A DNA stretch of 7,376 nucleotides from contig JARFQC010000061.1 of the NCBI GenBank assembly GCA_029287965.1, positions 1-7,376 on the forward strand. Direction: 5' to 3'. Positions 6,181-7,376 of the stretch are shown here, in pieces. Origin of the DNA: Arenicellales bacterium (GTDB lineage: Bacteria > Pseudomonadota > Gammaproteobacteria > BMS3Bbin11). The notes under the pieces were generated by a model. The model was not told the DNA's origin. It worked only from the letters and a program-made list of their open reading frames with translations, and did no database searches. Positions within the stretch are counted from its first letter, which is position 1. The number at the start of each line of letters is the position of its first letter. The position numbers and the translations under genes are program-made.

Positions 6181-7071
6181 ATGAGTCAAATACAAAGTGG
6201 AATCCTGCAGGACATACCGTCACTGGCACGCTACCTGACCTTCACGCTTGAGAACATCGACAGTGCACCCGCTGCATTGGCCGAGCTACGGGATATAGTT
6301 GATACACAGGATACGGTTGTCGGTTTCGGTGTCTCACTTGTCGATGCACTGGGAGGCAACGTTCCGGGCATCAGGGCCTTCCCGGCATGGTCCGGCAGTG
6401 GCATGGACATTCCCGCTACGCAATCATCATTATGGTGCTGGCTCAGGGGCAGTGACCGCGGCGAACTGCTGCATCGCAGTCGCCATATAGAGAAGGCCCT
6501 GGCTGAAGCCTTCAGCCTTGAATCCTCCACCGACGCTTTTCGCTACGGCACTGGACTGGACCTGACCGGCTACGAAGACGGTACGGAAAATCCTGTTGAT
6601 GATGATGCGGTGGACGCCGCCATTGTCAACAGCACCGACGAGGGCATGAACGGTTCCAGCTTCGTTGCCGTACAGCAATGGCTGCATAATATGGACGGTT
6701 TCGAAGACATGACCACGACGGAGCAGGACCACACTATCGGCAGACGCATTACCGATAACGAGGAAATAGATGACGCACCCGATTCAGCACACGTCAAGCG
6801 CACTGCGCAGGAGGACTTCGATCCCGAAGCCTTCGTAGTACGCCGCTCCATGCCCTGGATGGACGATGAATATGCCGGGCTGGTCTTTGTTGCCTTCGGC
6901 AAGTCATTCGATGCCTTCGAGGCACTACTCAACCGCATGCTGGGCAAAGACGACGGCATTGTGGATGCACTGTTCTCATTCACTACCCCCATCACCGGCA
7001 GCTACTTCTGGTGCCCGCCTGCAAACGACGGCAGAATGGATCTGACGGCACTGGGCTTACAGGAAGGTTGA
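6181..7071 (+). CDS. DyP-type haem peroxidase, class B (YfeX/DypB-like)
   Basis: 296 aa, the compact length of class B DyPs, starting MSQIQSGIL much like E. coli YfeX. The family motif GXXDG is GYEDG (130-134), with distal Asp133. Within SAHVKR, His204 is the expected proximal haem ligand. Arg222 in RRSMPW lies 18 residues later, the same spacing as between the proximal His and distal Arg of Rhodococcus DypB. The C-terminal block FTTPITGSYFWCPP (267-280) is also typical. These cytoplasmic enzymes use hydrogen peroxide to oxidise dyes, phenolics, porphyrinogens or manganese; the natural substrate is often unknown. There is no signal peptide and no clear encapsulin-targeting tail: the chain ends MDLTALGLQEG. 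GGAAG at 6172-6176 is a good ribosome site. A dehydratase gene follows after 12 nt, so the two are probably co-transcribed. Confidence 0.93.
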   Translation: MSQIQSGILQDIPSLARYLTFTLENIDSAPAALAELRDIVDTQDTVVGFGVSLVDALGGNVPGIRAFPAWSGSGMDIPATQSSLWCWLRGSDRGELLHRSRHIEKALAEAFSLESSTDAFRYGTGLDLTGYEDGTENPVDDDAVDAAIVNSTDEGMNGSSFVAVQQWLHNMDGFEDMTTTEQDHTIGRRITDNEEIDDAPDSAHVKRTAQEDFDPEAFVVRRSMPWMDDEYAGLVFVAFGKSFDAFEALLNRMLGKDDGIVDALFSFTTPITGSYFWCPPANDGRMDLTALGLQEG

Positions 7072-7083
7072 CGGAGGCCTTAC

Positions 7084-7376
7084 ATGGAACCACTGGGACT
7101 GGCAGCAACGCAACGACAACTGGGCAAGCTTAACGAAGGTACCGAATCAGCCTGGAAAATCATTGAAGACAAACTGCACAAAGAGTTCGTCTTCAGCAAC
7201 TTCATTGAAGCCTTCGGCTTCATGACCCGGGCTGCCATCGTGGCCGAAGGCATGAACCATCACCCTGAATGGTTCAACGTTTACAAGAAAGTTGTCGTCG
7301 ACCTGACCACTCATGAGGCAGGCGGAATAAGCGAACTGGATTTCGCTCTTGCCGAAAAAATGGAAAAGCTAGCCAG
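7084..7376 (+). CDS. phhB: Pterin-4a-carbinolamine dehydratase (PCD/DCoH family), 3' end outside window
   Basis: The first 97 residues are present and the frame is still open at the window end; the family is about 95-115 aa, so little is missing. The active-site pattern NHHPEWFNVY...LTTHEAGGISELD holds His59, His60, His77 and Asp86. These match human DCoH His61, His62, His79 and Asp88 with a constant offset of two. The enzyme dehydrates 4a-hydroxytetrahydropterin so that the cofactor of aromatic amino acid hydroxylases can be recycled. Some bacterial homologues lack a hydroxylase partner and have been linked to other roles. A strong ribosome site GGAGG (7073-7077) sits 6 nt before the ATG. 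The gene starts 12 nt after the DyP stop, in the same direction. Whether phenylalanine hydroxylase lies downstream cannot be seen, so the symbol is tentative. Confidence 0.92.
   Translation, partial: MEPLGLAATQRQLGKLNEGTESAWKIIEDKLHKEFVFSNFIEAFGFMTRAAIVAEGMNHHPEWFNVYKKVVVDLTTHEAGGISELDFALAEKMEKLA

Overview
The window is ordinary chromosomal DNA of moderate to slightly high GC. The proteins (LapG-like protease, LpxL/HtrB-type acyltransferase, PutP, class B DyP peroxidase) point to a Gram-negative, probably marine or environmental gammaproteobacterium; this is inferred from protein resemblance, and no species can be named. There are eight protein genes, the first and last cut by the window edges. 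I see no rRNA or tRNA gene, CRISPR array, insertion sequence or phage gene, and no gene-free stretch longer than about 160 bases.

Left part (1-2541, + strand): the C-terminal end of an HD-GYP cyclic-di-GMP phosphodiesterase is followed 4 nt later by a membrane-anchored double-Cache sensor that stops right after its second membrane helix and has no output domain. A gap of about 110 nt follows, holding a CpxR-box-like direct repeat. Next comes a LapG-type periplasmic cysteine protease that looks like a lipoprotein. In the known Lap system, LapG cuts large surface adhesins when cyclic-di-GMP is low and is held back by LapD. Here no LapD is adjacent, and the neighbours are a cyclic-di-GMP hydrolase and an orphan sensor. 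This is the most interesting grouping in the window, but a functional link is inference.

Middle (2548-3569, - strand): a two-gene unit with an ATGA overlap encodes an ICMT/PEMT-like integral membrane methyltransferase and then a VOC (glyoxalase/dioxygenase-fold) protein. It converges on the LapG-like gene with only 6 nt between stop codons. The 151-nt divergent region 3570-3720 carries a perfect 8-bp inverted repeat.

Right part (3721-7376, + strand): an LpxL/HtrB-family acyltransferase is followed 2 nt later by putP (sodium/proline symporter), whose start has no visible Shine-Dalgarno sequence, so the two may be translationally coupled. A strong rho-independent terminator lies at 6125-6150. 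After it comes a DyP-type haem peroxidase and, 12 nt downstream, a pterin-4a-carbinolamine dehydratase cut by the window end. Nothing here is an obviously new defence or mobile system. The findings are mainly unusual gene pairings and candidate regulatory sites.
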